DNA of 64,000 nucleotides, taken from assembly GCA_963842835.1 (NCBI GenBank), contig CAWJIB010000004.1, positions 248,001-312,000 on the forward strand. The letters are read 5' to 3'. The stretch's first letter is position 1; every line of letters starts with the position of its first letter. Below the pieces are notes generated by a model. The model did no database searches. It saw only the letters and a list, made by a program, of their open reading frames with translations, and was not told the origin of the DNA. Shown in pieces: positions 33,963-43,953 of the stretch. This stretch comes from Roseiarcus sp963842835. GTDB taxonomy: Bacteria > Pseudomonadota > Alphaproteobacteria > Rhizobiales > Beijerinckiaceae. The translations under genes and the position numbers were made by a program.

Positions 33963-34742
33963 ATGCTTAAAAAGTTTGCCATGCTCGCGCTGGCTTTTGG
34001 GGCGGCTTCCAGCGCTGCTTTTGCCGCCGATCTTCCGACAAAGAAAGCGCCGCCCGTCATCCCTCCCCCGCCGCTTTTCTCTTGGACCGGATTCTACTTC
34101 GGCGCCAACGTCGGTTACGGATGGGGAAACGCGAGCGACAGCGAGGTTCCGGGACCGACCCCCGCGGCATTCGGCGCCAACCCCTTCAGCGTCGGCATCG
34201 ACCCGACCGGCGCGCTCGGGGGCGTCCAGGCCGGCTATAATTGGCAAACAGGCGGCTTTGTCATCGGCGCCGAGACGGACTTGGATTTGGCGGGTATCAG
34301 CCACACCGGTCAGTTGAATGGCCTTCCGAATTCGGCCGGGGTCATCAACCCAGCGTGGCTCGCCACCGCGTCCGAGGATGTTCAGGCGTTCGGGACCCTT
34401 CGCTTGCGCGCCGGCGTCGCGATCGATCGCGCGCTGATTTACGCGACAGGCGGTCTCGCCTATGGCGACGTCAAATATTCGAGCTACACGCAGTACGGGG
34501 CTGCGCCGATGTTTGAATACGCCGGGTCCGATTCGACCTGGAAGGCCGGCTGGACGCTCGGCGCCGGCGTCGAATATGCGCTGACCAACAATTGGACGGT
34601 CAAAGGCGAATATCTCTATTACGATCTCGGCAACAAGAGTTATGCGGCCCCGCCGCTCGCCGCGAATCCTCCCTACTTCGTCGGGCAAAGTTTCTCGACC
34701 ACAGGCAATATCGTCCGTGTCGGCGTGAACTATAAGTTCTGA
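33963..34742 (+). CDS. Outer-membrane beta-barrel protein (Omp25/Omp31-like)
   Basis: A 259-residue surface protein. It has a signal peptide (LKKFAMLALAFGAASSAAFA), a Pro-rich start of the mature chain (LPTKKAPPVIPPPP), then the motif FSWTGFYFGANVGYGWG typical of Rhizobiales Omp25/RopB-like proteins, alternating amphipathic strands, and a C-terminal aromatic end (VGVNYKF) with final Phe for barrel assembly. The ATG at 33963 follows GAGGGCGAAGTT. It is flanked by a direct repeat, so it may have arrived here by insertion or duplication. The role is structural or pore-like, inferred from the family. Confidence 0.9.
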   Translation: MLKKFAMLALAFGAASSAAFAADLPTKKAPPVIPPPPLFSWTGFYFGANVGYGWGNASDSEVPGPTPAAFGANPFSVGIDPTGALGGVQAGYNWQTGGFVIGAETDLDLAGISHTGQLNGLPNSAGVINPAWLATASEDVQAFGTLRLRAGVAIDRALIYATGGLAYGDVKYSSYTQYGAAPMFEYAGSDSTWKAGWTLGAGVEYALTNNWTVKGEYLYYDLGNKSYAAPPLAANPPYFVGQSFSTTGNIVRVGVNYKF

Positions 34743-34909
34743 CGCGATCGGCGCGCCTCGCTAATTGCGAAATTGCATAGCCCTCGCCGGCGCCGACCCT
34801 GTCCCTCAGGGTCGCGTCGACGCGGCGGAGCCTGCCCGCAGAAAAACTGAGACGCGCTCAACGGGGGACATGGCCTCCCGAGGAGGCTATATGTCGAGTC
34901 GTCTCGTGC

Positions 34910-34967
34910 GCGCGCGCCTTTTGGGCGCGGCGTCCCGTCGGCGCAGAGGAAGGAATTGGCTGAGCCG
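34910..34967 (+). repeat. 58-bp direct repeat, copy 2
   Basis: Imperfect copy of the 3' end of the membrane protein gene at 32957, now downstream of the Omp25-like gene and upstream of folP. It is not in a long reading frame of its own; the short frame at 34870 (ATGGCCTCCCGAGG...) passes through it in a different phase. Confidence 0.8.
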
Positions 34968-35017
34968 GGCTGAGCAGACTCCGATTTCGTTATTCATTCC
35001 CTAGGCTTGGTTCGCTC

Positions 35018-35839
35018 TTGACGCTCCCCCTGCCGCACGGTCGATCGCTGAGGCTCGGCTCGCCGATTCCCGTCATGGGCATCGTCAACGCGACGCCCAA
35101 TTCTTTTTCCGACGGCGGCGCCTTTGCAACGCCCGAGGACGCCGCCGAACATGGCGCGCGCCTCGCCGCCGAGGGCGCGGCGATTCTGGACGTCGGCGGC
35201 GAGTTGACCCGGCCCGGCGCGAGCGCGGTGGCGGCGCAGGAGGAAATCTCGCGCGTCGTTCCCGTCATCGCGGCGTTGCGTGGCCGCGTCGCCGTTCCGA
35301 TTTCCGTCGACACCAGCAAAGCGCGCGTCGCCGCCGCCGCGCTCGAAGCCGGCGCTTCGATCGTCAACGACGTCTGGGGGTTTCAGCGGGATCGCGAAAT
35401 AGCCCGCGTCGTCGCCGACAGCGGCGCGGCGGCGGTGCTGATGCACAATCGCGCGAGCGTCGATCCCGGATTGGACGTTCTCGCCGACATCCTCGCGTTT
35501 CTCTCGCGCTCGATCGACATCGCTCTGGCCGCCGGCGTCGCCGAGGCGCGGCTGATCGTCGATCCGGGCTTCGGTTTCGGCAAGACGCCGGCGCAAAATC
35601 TCCAACTGATCCGGCGCCTGCGGGAGCTGGGCACGCTCGGCCGTCCGGTGTTGCTCGGCGTGTCGCGCAAGTCGACCATCGGGATCGTGACCGGCCAGAA
35701 GGCGCCCGACGAGCGCGTCGCCGGCTCGATTGCGGCGGGCCTTGTGGGCGTGATGAACGGCGCGGCGATTCTGCGGGTTCACGATGTGGCGCCGCATGTG
35801 CAGGCGTTGCAGGTCTTGCACGCCATAGGGGAGAGCTGA
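35018..35839 (+). CDS. folP: Dihydropteroate synthase
   Basis: Condenses pterin pyrophosphate with p-aminobenzoate, the sulfonamide target. The 273-residue protein contains MGIVNATPNSFSDGG, ILDVGGELTRPGA (in many homologues GGESTRPGA), PISVDTSKARVA, IVDPGFGFGKT and LGVSRKSTIG, all in order. The start appears to be the TTG at 35018, since no ATG lies before the conserved VMGIVNATPNS; the ribosome site is weak. folB follows after two bases. Confidence 0.95.
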   Translation: MTLPLPHGRSLRLGSPIPVMGIVNATPNSFSDGGAFATPEDAAEHGARLAAEGAAILDVGGELTRPGASAVAAQEEISRVVPVIAALRGRVAVPISVDTSKARVAAAALEAGASIVNDVWGFQRDREIARVVADSGAAAVLMHNRASVDPGLDVLADILAFLSRSIDIALAAGVAEARLIVDPGFGFGKTPAQNLQLIRRLRELGTLGRPVLLGVSRKSTIGIVTGQKAPDERVAGSIAAGLVGVMNGAAILRVHDVAPHVQALQVLHAIGES

Positions 35840-35841
35840 CG

Positions 35842-36240
35842 ATGAACGGCCCAGATGCGCACGGCGCGATTGGCCGCGGCAAAATCTTTGTCGAGGGATT
35901 ACGGCTCCACGCCTTTCACGGCCATTTCGCCCACGAACGCAAGTACGGCCAGATGTTCGAGATCGATCTCGGCCTCGTCCTCGATCTCGGCGAAGCGGCG
36001 GCGGGCGACGATCTCAAGGCGACCGTCGACTATGGCAAGGTGGTGGCGGCGACGCAGCAGGTTTTTTGCGGCGAGCCGCGCAAGCTCGTCGAGGCGGCCG
36101 CCTTGGACGTCGCGCGCGCGTTGCTGGAGAAATTTCCCCGCCTCGAGTCGATCGTCGTGCGGGTCGGCAAGGTCGCGCCGCCGATCGCTGCGACGCTGCG
36201 CGCGGCTGGCGTTGAGATCGAGGTGAAGCGTGGGGGATGA
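35842..36240 (+). CDS. folB: Dihydroneopterin aldolase
   Basis: Cleaves dihydroneopterin to hydroxymethyl-dihydropterin and glycolaldehyde in folate synthesis. The 132-residue protein has GKIFVEGLRLHAFHGHFAHE, the HGxxxxE region, then VDYGKVVAATQQV and the catalytic Lys region VRVGKVAPPI. The ATG at 35842 follows GGGAGAGCTGACG. It overlaps folK by 11 bases. Confidence 0.94.
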   Translation: MNGPDAHGAIGRGKIFVEGLRLHAFHGHFAHERKYGQMFEIDLGLVLDLGEAAAGDDLKATVDYGKVVAATQQVFCGEPRKLVEAAALDVARALLEKFPRLESIVVRVGKVAPPIAATLRAAGVEIEVKRGG

Positions 36241-36835
36241 TCGGGTCGTGGAGGCCGCGCTCGGCCTCGGCGGCAATATCGGCGACGTCGCCGCCGCTTT
36301 TGTGCACGCGCTCAGCCGCCTCGCTGGCGCGCCGGGGGTGAAGCTGGGGCGCGCCTCCTCGGTCTATCGCACGCCGCCTTGGGGCAAGCTCGACCAGCCG
36401 GATTTTCTCAACATGGCGGCGCTCGTCGAAACGACCTTGCCCGCGCGGGCGCTGCTGGCGCTTTGTCTCGACATCGAGCGCGCGATGGGCCGCCGCCGCC
36501 TCGAGCGTTGGGGGCCGCGCACGCTCGATATCGACATTCTGACCTACGGCGAAGCGACGATCGACGAGCCGGATCTGAAGATTCCGCATCCGCGCCTCGC
36601 CGAGCGCGCTTTCGTGCTCGCGCCGCTGGCGGAAATCGCGCCGCATCTGCGCATCGGCGGCCAAGAGGTGGGGCAGTGGCTGGCGCTGGCGGATCGCACG
36701 GGGGTCGAGGTGGACGCGGAAGCGAGCGGTCGAGTGCGGGACGGGCTGGCGGCGTCGAATTGTCGAAACGCGCCCACACGGTCGCCGGGTCTCCCGCGCC
36801 ATCGGCAGACCAAGAAGCCGGGGGATTTTGGATGA
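36230..36835 (+). CDS. folK: 2-amino-4-hydroxy-6-hydroxymethyldihydropteridine pyrophosphokinase
   Basis: Pyrophosphorylates hydroxymethyl-dihydropterin, giving the substrate of FolP. The 201-residue protein has ALGLGGNIGD, SSVYRTPPWGKLDQPDFLNM, RWGPRTLDIDIL (metal-binding Asp pair) and IPHPRLAERAFVL. The GTG at 36230 lies inside folB. About 27 C-terminal residues beyond the usual end are low in structure. It overlaps the next gene by four bases. Confidence 0.95.
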   Translation: MGDDRVVEAALGLGGNIGDVAAAFVHALSRLAGAPGVKLGRASSVYRTPPWGKLDQPDFLNMAALVETTLPARALLALCLDIERAMGRRRLERWGPRTLDIDILTYGEATIDEPDLKIPHPRLAERAFVLAPLAEIAPHLRIGGQEVGQWLALADRTGVEVDAEASGRVRDGLAASNCRNAPTRSPGLPRHRQTKKPGDFG

Positions 36836-37638
36836 AGATTCGTATCGGCTACGAGCTGATCTACGACTTTCCGCAATCCACGCCGGTGATCCTCGTTCTG
36901 GGGATCCATTTCACCCGGGCGTCCGACGTGATTATCCCCGACTCCCTGACCACCAGCCCCTCCGTGCCGATCTACCCCTACCGCGACGGCTTCGGCAATT
37001 GGTGCAGTCGCTTCGTCGCTCCCGCCGGCCGAATGCGTTTGTCGGCCGACGGCCTCCTTCGCGACACCGGCCTGCCGGACGCGGTCGCCCCTTCGGCTTG
37101 GCAACACGCGGTGGAGGATTTGCCAGAGGACACATTGAACTTTCTGCTCGGCAGTCGTTACTGCGAGACCGACCGCCTGACCGAGGCGGCCTGGAGCCTC
37201 TTTGGCGCGTCGCCGCCGGGGTGGGCGCGCGTCCAGGCGATCTGCGATTTCGTCCATCGCCATATCGCTTTCGGCTATGAGCATGCGCGCGCCACGATGA
37301 CGGCGTGGGAGGTTTTCAATGAACGCAAGGGCGTATGCCGCGACTATGCGCATCTCGCCATCGCATTCTGCCGCTGCATGAACATTCCCGCGCGGTACTG
37401 CACGGGCTATCTCGGGGACATCGGCTTGCCGCCGCCCTATGCGCCGATGGATTTCGCCGGCTGGTTCGAGGCCTATCTGGGCGGGCGGTGGCATACGTTC
37501 GATCCGAGGAACAACATTCCGCGAATCGGCCGCGTGCTGATCGCGCAAGGGCGCGATGCGGCCGACGTGCCGATCACCCACACGTTCGGCCCGAACACGC
37601 TGGTCAGTTTCAAGGTGTGGACGGACGAGGTGGAGTAG
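36832..37638 (+). CDS. Transglutaminase-like cysteine protease family protein
   Basis: A 268-residue cytoplasmic protein with a beta-rich N-terminal domain (KIRIGYELIYDFPQSTPVIL) and the transglutaminase-like core. The catalytic Cys is in KGVCRDYAHLAIAFCR (Cys169), the His in GRWHTFDPRN with the Asp four residues later. It resembles the family found beside peptide-ligase genes, but no such neighbours are present here. The ATG overlaps the folK stop. Confidence 0.9.
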   Translation: MKIRIGYELIYDFPQSTPVILVLGIHFTRASDVIIPDSLTTSPSVPIYPYRDGFGNWCSRFVAPAGRMRLSADGLLRDTGLPDAVAPSAWQHAVEDLPEDTLNFLLGSRYCETDRLTEAAWSLFGASPPGWARVQAICDFVHRHIAFGYEHARATMTAWEVFNERKGVCRDYAHLAIAFCRCMNIPARYCTGYLGDIGLPPPYAPMDFAGWFEAYLGGRWHTFDPRNNIPRIGRVLIAQGRDAADVPITHTFGPNTLVSFKVWTDEVE

Positions 37639-37659
37639 AGAGCATTCGGACGGCTCGGT

Positions 37660-38895
37660 TCAGTCGTTCGCATCGCGCAGGCCGTGCACGGTCTCGGCGC
37701 TGCGAAATCCCGCGAGTTCGAATGCGCCCAGTTCGACGAAATCCTGCGGCAGGCGCCGAGCGAAGGCGGCGGACCCGACGATCGCGCGACCGAGCCGCGC
37801 CGCCACTTTCTCGAGGCGCGCCGCCATGTTCACCGCGGGGCCGATGCAGGTGAAATCGAGACGACTTCCGGCGCCGATATTACCGTAAAGCACTTCGCCG
37901 ACATGCAGAGCGAGCCCGAAGCGCAAACGCGTCTTCGTCGCCTCGTCGCCCATGGGCGGGAGCGCGTCGATCTTGTCCTTCGCTTGCCGCGCGGCGCGCA
38001 AGGCGCGCGCGCAGGCCTCGCCGACATCAGCCTCCTCTCCGATGTGGAAGATCGCGAGCAAGCCGTCGCCCATGAACTTGAGCACTTCGCCGCCCTCGGC
38101 CTCGATCGCGGGCACGAGACAATCATAGAACGTGTTGAGAATCCCGATCAGGGCCTGCGGCGAAATGCTGTCGGCCAGCTTGGTGAAGCCGCGCATGTCG
38201 GAGAGCCAGATGACGGCCCGGATCGCCTCCGCATCCCCACGCCTGATCCGGCCCGCGAGAATCCGCTCGCCGGCCTTGTGCCCGACATAGGCGTCGAGAA
38301 GATTGATCGCGGTGCGCCGCAAGGCGCGAACCTCGGCGACCCGCGCGAGCGGCGGGACGATTTGCTCGAGCGCCTTGATATGCGCGGCGGAGAAGCCGCC
38401 CGCTCGGCGCGTCGTGAAGGTGGCCGCGTGGATCTCCCCGTTGGTGAAGCGAAGCGGGATCGCGAGATAATCGCTCACGCCTTCAGCGCGAAGCTCGGCC
38501 AGAAACGCGAAGTCCATGAGGCAATCGGGATCGGCGACATGGCGGCGAATCAACTCGCCGGTCGAGCGGATGCTGGCGATCGGGCTGGAGACAAAATCCT
38601 GATCCGTCGCCATGGCGAAGGACGCTTCGCTGACGCTCGCCGCCTGACCCGGCCGCCAGAGGAAGCGGCGCGCCATGATGTCGGGATGAAGCGTGTTGAC
38701 GAAGACCGCCACCCGCCAGAGCGGCACGCCGCATTCGCTGAGGCGAACGCACAGCTCCGTGAGCACGTCCTCGGATCGCGCGGCCGAACGCGCGCCGTCG
38801 ACCAGCCAGGCCGCCACGGCGCTGATGTCGAGCGACGGAGAGCGCCGCTTCGGCCGCTTCGTCTTGGTCGAACCGCGTGACGAGGACTCGGGCAT
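37660..38895 (-). CDS. Class III adenylate/guanylate cyclase with GAF-like N-terminal domain
   Basis: Makes a cyclic nucleotide, probably cAMP. Residues about 20-195 look like a sensor domain (helical, GAF-like: YLAIPLRFTNGEIHAATF). The cyclase domain has WLSDMRGFTKLADS (metal Asp233), GGEVLKFMGDGLLAIF (metal Asp277) and LDFTCIGPAVNMAARLE with the transition-state Asn. No membrane segment is visible, so it should be cytosolic. The start at 38895 is assumed. It converges with the transglutaminase-like gene. Confidence 0.9.
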   Translation of the reverse strand: MPESSSRGSTKTKRPKRRSPSLDISAVAAWLVDGARSAARSEDVLTELCVRLSECGVPLWRVAVFVNTLHPDIMARRFLWRPGQAASVSEASFAMATDQDFVSSPIASIRSTGELIRRHVADPDCLMDFAFLAELRAEGVSDYLAIPLRFTNGEIHAATFTTRRAGGFSAAHIKALEQIVPPLARVAEVRALRRTAINLLDAYVGHKAGERILAGRIRRGDAEAIRAVIWLSDMRGFTKLADSISPQALIGILNTFYDCLVPAIEAEGGEVLKFMGDGLLAIFHIGEEADVGEACARALRAARQAKDKIDALPPMGDEATKTRLRFGLALHVGEVLYGNIGAGSRLDFTCIGPAVNMAARLEKVAARLGRAIVGSAAFARRLPQDFVELGAFELAGFRSAETVHGLRDAND

Positions 38896-39183
38896 CGGTC
38901 GAGACGCGAAGACTTCGCGCTCCCTTCGGAGCCTCTCTTAAGACCAGCGAAACGGATCGCCGCCCGCGGTAGCCGCTCCGATTTGAACGTTAGTCGAGAA
39001 TTCGTCCCGACGCCATGATCGGCGCGGCCCGCGGGCCGGTTCGGGGCGCGCGGCCGGCCGCAACGCGCGATCCGGCGCCGGGGCGCAGCGGCGCTGACCC
39101 TCTGGCCGCCAAGTTGCGTTACTGACGAAATACGGCCTTCGCGCCTCATTGACACGCGGCCCCCTTCGTCCCACATTCGCCTC
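38896..39183. other. Divergent region between the cyclase and the thi riboswitch
   Basis: About 290 bases with no gene. The thi promoter should lie in the last 100 bases before the TPP element, but I cannot point to a good -35/-10 pair. Confidence 0.4.
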
Positions 39184-39271
39184 CACTCGAGGGGCGCCCA
39201 TGCCGGGCTGAGACGGCTTCACACGCCGGACCCTTAGAACCTGATCCGGGTCATGCCGGCGAAGGGACGAG
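39184..39271 (+). promoter_or_regulatory. TPP riboswitch (THI element)
   Basis: The conserved parts appear in order: GAGGGGCGCCC, GGGCTGAGACGGC, ACGCCGGACCCTTAGAACCT, GATCCGGGTCATGCCGGC and GAAGGGA. These match the THI element, whose GGCUGAGA and ACCUGAUC...GGGU segments bind thiamine pyrophosphate. It sits 69 bases before the thiC start, and should shut off the thi operon when TPP is abundant. Confidence 0.95.
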
Positions 39272-39339
39272 GCTCGCCGATGCACATCGCCGCGCCTAGC
39301 CTTCTTCGCCTGCACGGGAGCGAAGCGGAGGCAAGGCCA

Positions 39340-41169
<1,830 letters not shown>

Positions 41170-41179
41170 CGAGGCGGAC

Positions 41180-41377
41180 ATGAAATTCGTCGTCAACGGC
41201 GTCGAGCAGGACGTCGCCGCCGAGACTTTGGCGGCGGCGCTCGACGCGCTCGATTACGGGGAGACGCTGGTCGCCACCGCCCTCAACGGCGAATTCGTGC
41301 CGGCGCGAAAGCGCGCCGAGACGATTCTGCGCGAAGGCGACCGGATAGAGGTCGTCGCGCCTCGGCAAGGGGGATAG
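41180..41377 (+). CDS. thiS: Sulfur carrier protein ThiS
   Basis: A 65-residue ubiquitin-like protein that carries thiocarboxylate sulfur for the thiazole. It begins KFVVNGVEQDV, has VATALNGEFVPARKR and ends GDRIEVVAPRQGG, with the Gly-Gly tail needed for activation. It follows thiC by ten bases. thiO, often present between thiC and thiS in Rhizobiales, is missing. Confidence 0.95.
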   Translation: MKFVVNGVEQDVAAETLAAALDALDYGETLVATALNGEFVPARKRAETILREGDRIEVVAPRQGG

Positions 41378-41468
41378 GCCGGGAACGCTTCGCCGCGCTC
41401 GCGGCGGCGGCGATCGCGTGCCGAGCAAGGATCTTATGGAATATGGCCGGAGCGAGGAGTTGGAAACG

Positions 41469-42239
41469 ATGAAGGTCTATGGCGTCGAGATGAAGTCGCG
41501 GCTGCTGCTCGGGACGTCGAAATATCCCTCGCTCGACGTGATGGCCAAATCCGTTCGGGCGGCTGAGGCCGAAGTCGTCACGGTCTCGGTGCGGCGCGAG
41601 TTGAGCCAATTTCGTGAGGGGCAAGAGTTCTGGCGCATCATCCGCGAACTCGGCGTGCGCGTGCTGCCCAACACCGCCGGCTGCTACACCGTCAAGGAGG
41701 CGGTGACGACGGCGCAGATGGCGCGGGAGATTTTCAATACGTCCTGGATCAAGCTCGAAGTGATCGGCGACCGCGACACGCTGCAGCCCGACGTCTTCGG
41801 CACGGTCGAGGCCGCGCGCATCCTCGGCGAAGACGGTTTCGAGGTGTTTCCCTATACGACCGAGGACCTGATCGTCTGCGACCGATTGGTCGAGGCGGGC
41901 TGCAAGGTGCTGATGCCGTGGGGAGCGCCGATCGGTTCGGGCAAAGGCCTCAATAATCCTTTTGGCCTGCGCGTGCTGCGGGCGCGTTTTCCCGGCGTGC
42001 CGCTGATCGTCGACGCCGGCATCGGCCTGCCTTCGCATGCGACGGCGGCGATGGAACTCGGCTACGACGCGGTGCTGCTCAACACGGCGGTCGGCACGGC
42101 GGGCGACCCGGTGGCGATGGCGCGCGCCTTCATGCAGGCGGTCGAAGCCGGCTACGCGGCCCGTCGCGCCGGCCCGATGGCGCAGCGCGACGTGGCTGCG
42201 CCTTCGACGCCGGTCGCCGGCAAGGCGGCGCTGACGTGA
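41469..42239 (+). CDS. thiG: Thiazole synthase ThiG
   Basis: Builds the thiazole phosphate from deoxyxylulose phosphate, iminoglycine and ThiS sulfur. The 256-residue protein starts KVYGVEMKSRLLLGTSKYPS, has VLPNTAGCYTVKEAV, KLEVIGDRDTLQPD (with the Schiff-base Lys), MPWGAPIGSGKGL and DAGIGLPSHATAAMELGYD. I use the ATG at 41469 after GAGGAG; other starts at 41418 (GTG) and 41436 (ATG) would add poorly conserved residues. The C-terminus is Ala-rich. Confidence 0.95.
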   Translation: MKVYGVEMKSRLLLGTSKYPSLDVMAKSVRAAEAEVVTVSVRRELSQFREGQEFWRIIRELGVRVLPNTAGCYTVKEAVTTAQMAREIFNTSWIKLEVIGDRDTLQPDVFGTVEAARILGEDGFEVFPYTTEDLIVCDRLVEAGCKVLMPWGAPIGSGKGLNNPFGLRVLRARFPGVPLIVDAGIGLPSHATAAMELGYDAVLLNTAVGTAGDPVAMARAFMQAVEAGYAARRAGPMAQRDVAAPSTPVAGKAALT

Positions 42240-42265
42240 GCGAACGGGCCGCGCGCTCGCGTTCC

Positions 42266-42381
42266 CCCTCTCCCGCTTGCGGGAGAGGGCGGGGTGAGGG
42301 GTGCTTCCACCGAACGAACGGCGGCGCGCGCCCTCATCCGGCGCTTCGCGCCACCTTCTCCCGCAGGCGGGAGAAGGGAGC
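42266..42381. repeat. Palindromic repeat pair between thiG and thiE
   Basis: Two related stem-loops. The first, CCCTCTCCCGC TT GCGGGAGAGGG at 42266-42289, is followed by CGGGGTGAGGG. The second runs from about 42330 (CCCTCATCCGGCGCTTCGCG) to CTTCTCCCGC AG GCGGGAGAAGG, ending near 42377. These belong to a repeat class dispersed in Rhizobiales genomes. Its final GGGAGAAGGGAG lies directly in front of the thiE ATG and is the only Shine-Dalgarno sequence there. A rearranged copy is inside thiD. Confidence 0.85.
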
Positions 42382-42984
42382 ATGACCCTCGACCGCTTCT
42401 ACCCCATCGTCAATTCCGCCGCTTGGGTGGCGCGGCTCGTCGGCGTCGGCGCGCGGCTGATCCAGTTGCGCGTGAAGGATAAGGACGAGGCCACGATTCT
42501 GGGCGAGACCCGCGAGGCGCTGGCGATCTGCCGGAGCGCCGGGGCGCAGCTGATCGTCAACGACTATTGGCGCGTCGCGATCGACGCCGGGGCTGACTTC
42601 GTTCACCTCGGCCAGGGCGATCTCGACGGCGCGGACATGGCGGCGATCCGCGCGCACGGGCTGAAAGTCGGGATCAGCACGCACGACGAAGCCGAACTCG
42701 CGCGCGCCCTGGCGCTGGCGCCCGATTATGTCGCGCTCGGCCCGATCTATCCGACGATCCTCAAGGCGATGGCCTTCGCCCCGCAGGGCCTGGCGCGCAT
42801 CGGCGAATGGAAGCGGCGCGTCGGCGCGATTCCGCTGGTCGCCATCGGCGGCCTCAACGTCGAGCGCGGCCAGGCGTGCCTCGCGGCCGGCGCCGACATC
42901 GTCTCCGTCGTCACCGACATCACGCTCAACGCCGACCCCGAGCGCCGCACGCGCGAGTGGCTCGCGGCGACGCGCGCGCCGTGA
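42382..42984 (+). CDS. thiE: Thiamine phosphate synthase
   Basis: Joins the pyrimidine and thiazole parts into thiamine phosphate. The 200-residue protein has QLRVKDKDEATI, LIVNDYWRVAIDAGADFVHL with GQGDLDGAD, GISTHDEAELARALAL, YVALGPIYPTILKAMAF and AIGGLNVERGQACLAAGAD. The ATG at 42382 uses a ribosome site that belongs to the repeat element. It overlaps thiD by four bases (GTGA). Confidence 0.95.
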   Translation: MTLDRFYPIVNSAAWVARLVGVGARLIQLRVKDKDEATILGETREALAICRSAGAQLIVNDYWRVAIDAGADFVHLGQGDLDGADMAAIRAHGLKVGISTHDEAELARALALAPDYVALGPIYPTILKAMAFAPQGLARIGEWKRRVGAIPLVAIGGLNVERGQACLAAGADIVSVVTDITLNADPERRTREWLAATRAP

Positions 42985-43889
42985 CGAAACGCGCACGAAT
43001 CGCGCTGACGATCGCCGGCTCGGATTCGGGCGGCGGCGCTGGAATTCAAGCGGACTTGAAGACCTTCGCCGCGCTCGGCGTCTACGGCGCCAGCGCGATC
43101 ACGGCGCTCACGGCGCAAAACACGCTGGGCGTGACCGCGATCCACCTGGCGCCGCCGGCGATCGTAAGGGCGCAGATCGACGCGGTCCTGGCCGATTTCG
43201 ACGTCGCGGCAATCAAGATTGGCATGCTGGGGAGCGCGGAGATCGTCGAGGCGGCGGCGGGGAGCCTCGTCGGCGGCGACCCCTCATCCGGCGCTTCGCG
43301 CCACCTTCTCCCGCAAGCGGGAGAAGGGGAGCGCCCCCTCTCCCGCTTGCGGGAGAGGGCTGGGGTGAGGGCCTTCGTCATCTACGACCCCGTCATGGTC
43401 GCCTCGTCGGGCGACGCGCTCGCCACCGCGGGCTTTATCGAGGCGGTGAAGGCGCGGTTGCTGCCGCTGGTCGATTGCCTGACGCCTAATCTCGCCGAAG
43501 CCGCGGCGCTGCTCGGCGCGCCGCTCGCGCAGGACGAAGCCGAAATGGCGCGCCAGGGCGCGGCGCTGCGAAAACTCGGCCCGCGCGCCGTGCTGATGAA
43601 GGGCGGGCATCTCGCCGGCGCCGAGGCGGTCGATCTCCTCGTCACGCCGCAGACGACCCATCGCTTCGCGGCGCCTCGCCTGGCCTCGCGCGACTTGCAC
43701 GGCACCGGCTGCACGCTGTCCAGCGCGATTGCGGCGCACATCGTCCTGGGCGCCACCTTGCCGGAGGCCGTCGCGGCGGCCAAGGATTTCGTCGGCCGCG
43801 CGATCGAGAGAGGCGGGGAGGCCAAGCTCGGCGCCGGCGCGGGGCCGTTGCTGCAGACGCCGCTCCGCAAGACGCGCGCTGACGATTAG
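42981..43889 (+). CDS. thiD: Hydroxymethylpyrimidine/phosphomethylpyrimidine kinase with an internal repeat-encoded insert
   Basis: Phosphorylates HMP and HMP-P for thiamine synthesis. The 302-residue protein starts TIAGSDSGGGAGIQADLKT and has YGASAITALTAQNTLGV, IKIGMLGSAE, VIYDPVMVASSGD, DCLTPNLAEAAALLG, VLMKGGHLAGAEA and the ATP-site segment LHGTGCTLSSAIAA. About 31 residues after the LVGG at residue 100, GDPSSGASRHLLPQAGEG through RLRERAGV, are encoded by a palindromic repeat and do not belong to the family. The frame is kept. The insert lies before the DPVMV strand, probably in a surface loop. Confidence 0.93.
   Translation: MTKRARIALTIAGSDSGGGAGIQADLKTFAALGVYGASAITALTAQNTLGVTAIHLAPPAIVRAQIDAVLADFDVAAIKIGMLGSAEIVEAAAGSLVGGDPSSGASRHLLPQAGEGERPLSRLRERAGVRAFVIYDPVMVASSGDALATAGFIEAVKARLLPLVDCLTPNLAEAAALLGAPLAQDEAEMARQGAALRKLGPRAVLMKGGHLAGAEAVDLLVTPQTTHRFAAPRLASRDLHGTGCTLSSAIAAHIVLGATLPEAVAAAKDFVGRAIERGGEAKLGAGAGPLLQTPLRKTRADD
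43281..43371. repeat. In-frame palindromic repeat within thiD
   Basis: CCCTCATCCGGCGCTTCGCG, then CTTCTCCCGCAAGCGGGAGAAGG, a linker GGAGCG, CCCTCTCCCGCTTGCGGGAGAGGG, and a TGGGGTGAGGG end. It is the same sequence class as at 42266, with the halves in the opposite order. It adds about 31 codons to thiD without a stop on the coding strand. Confidence 0.88.
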
Positions 43890-43953
43890 GCGCCGGTGGA
43901 CAGGCCGTTCGGCGCCCGTGCGAGGTCGGAGCGGGTTTGCTAGGGTCGCGCCG

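Noticed and set aside
34870..35004. Short plus-strand ORF before folP passing through repeat copy 2
   Set aside because: The sequence is an out-of-phase reading of the repeat and is Arg-rich; better explained as a scar than as a gene.
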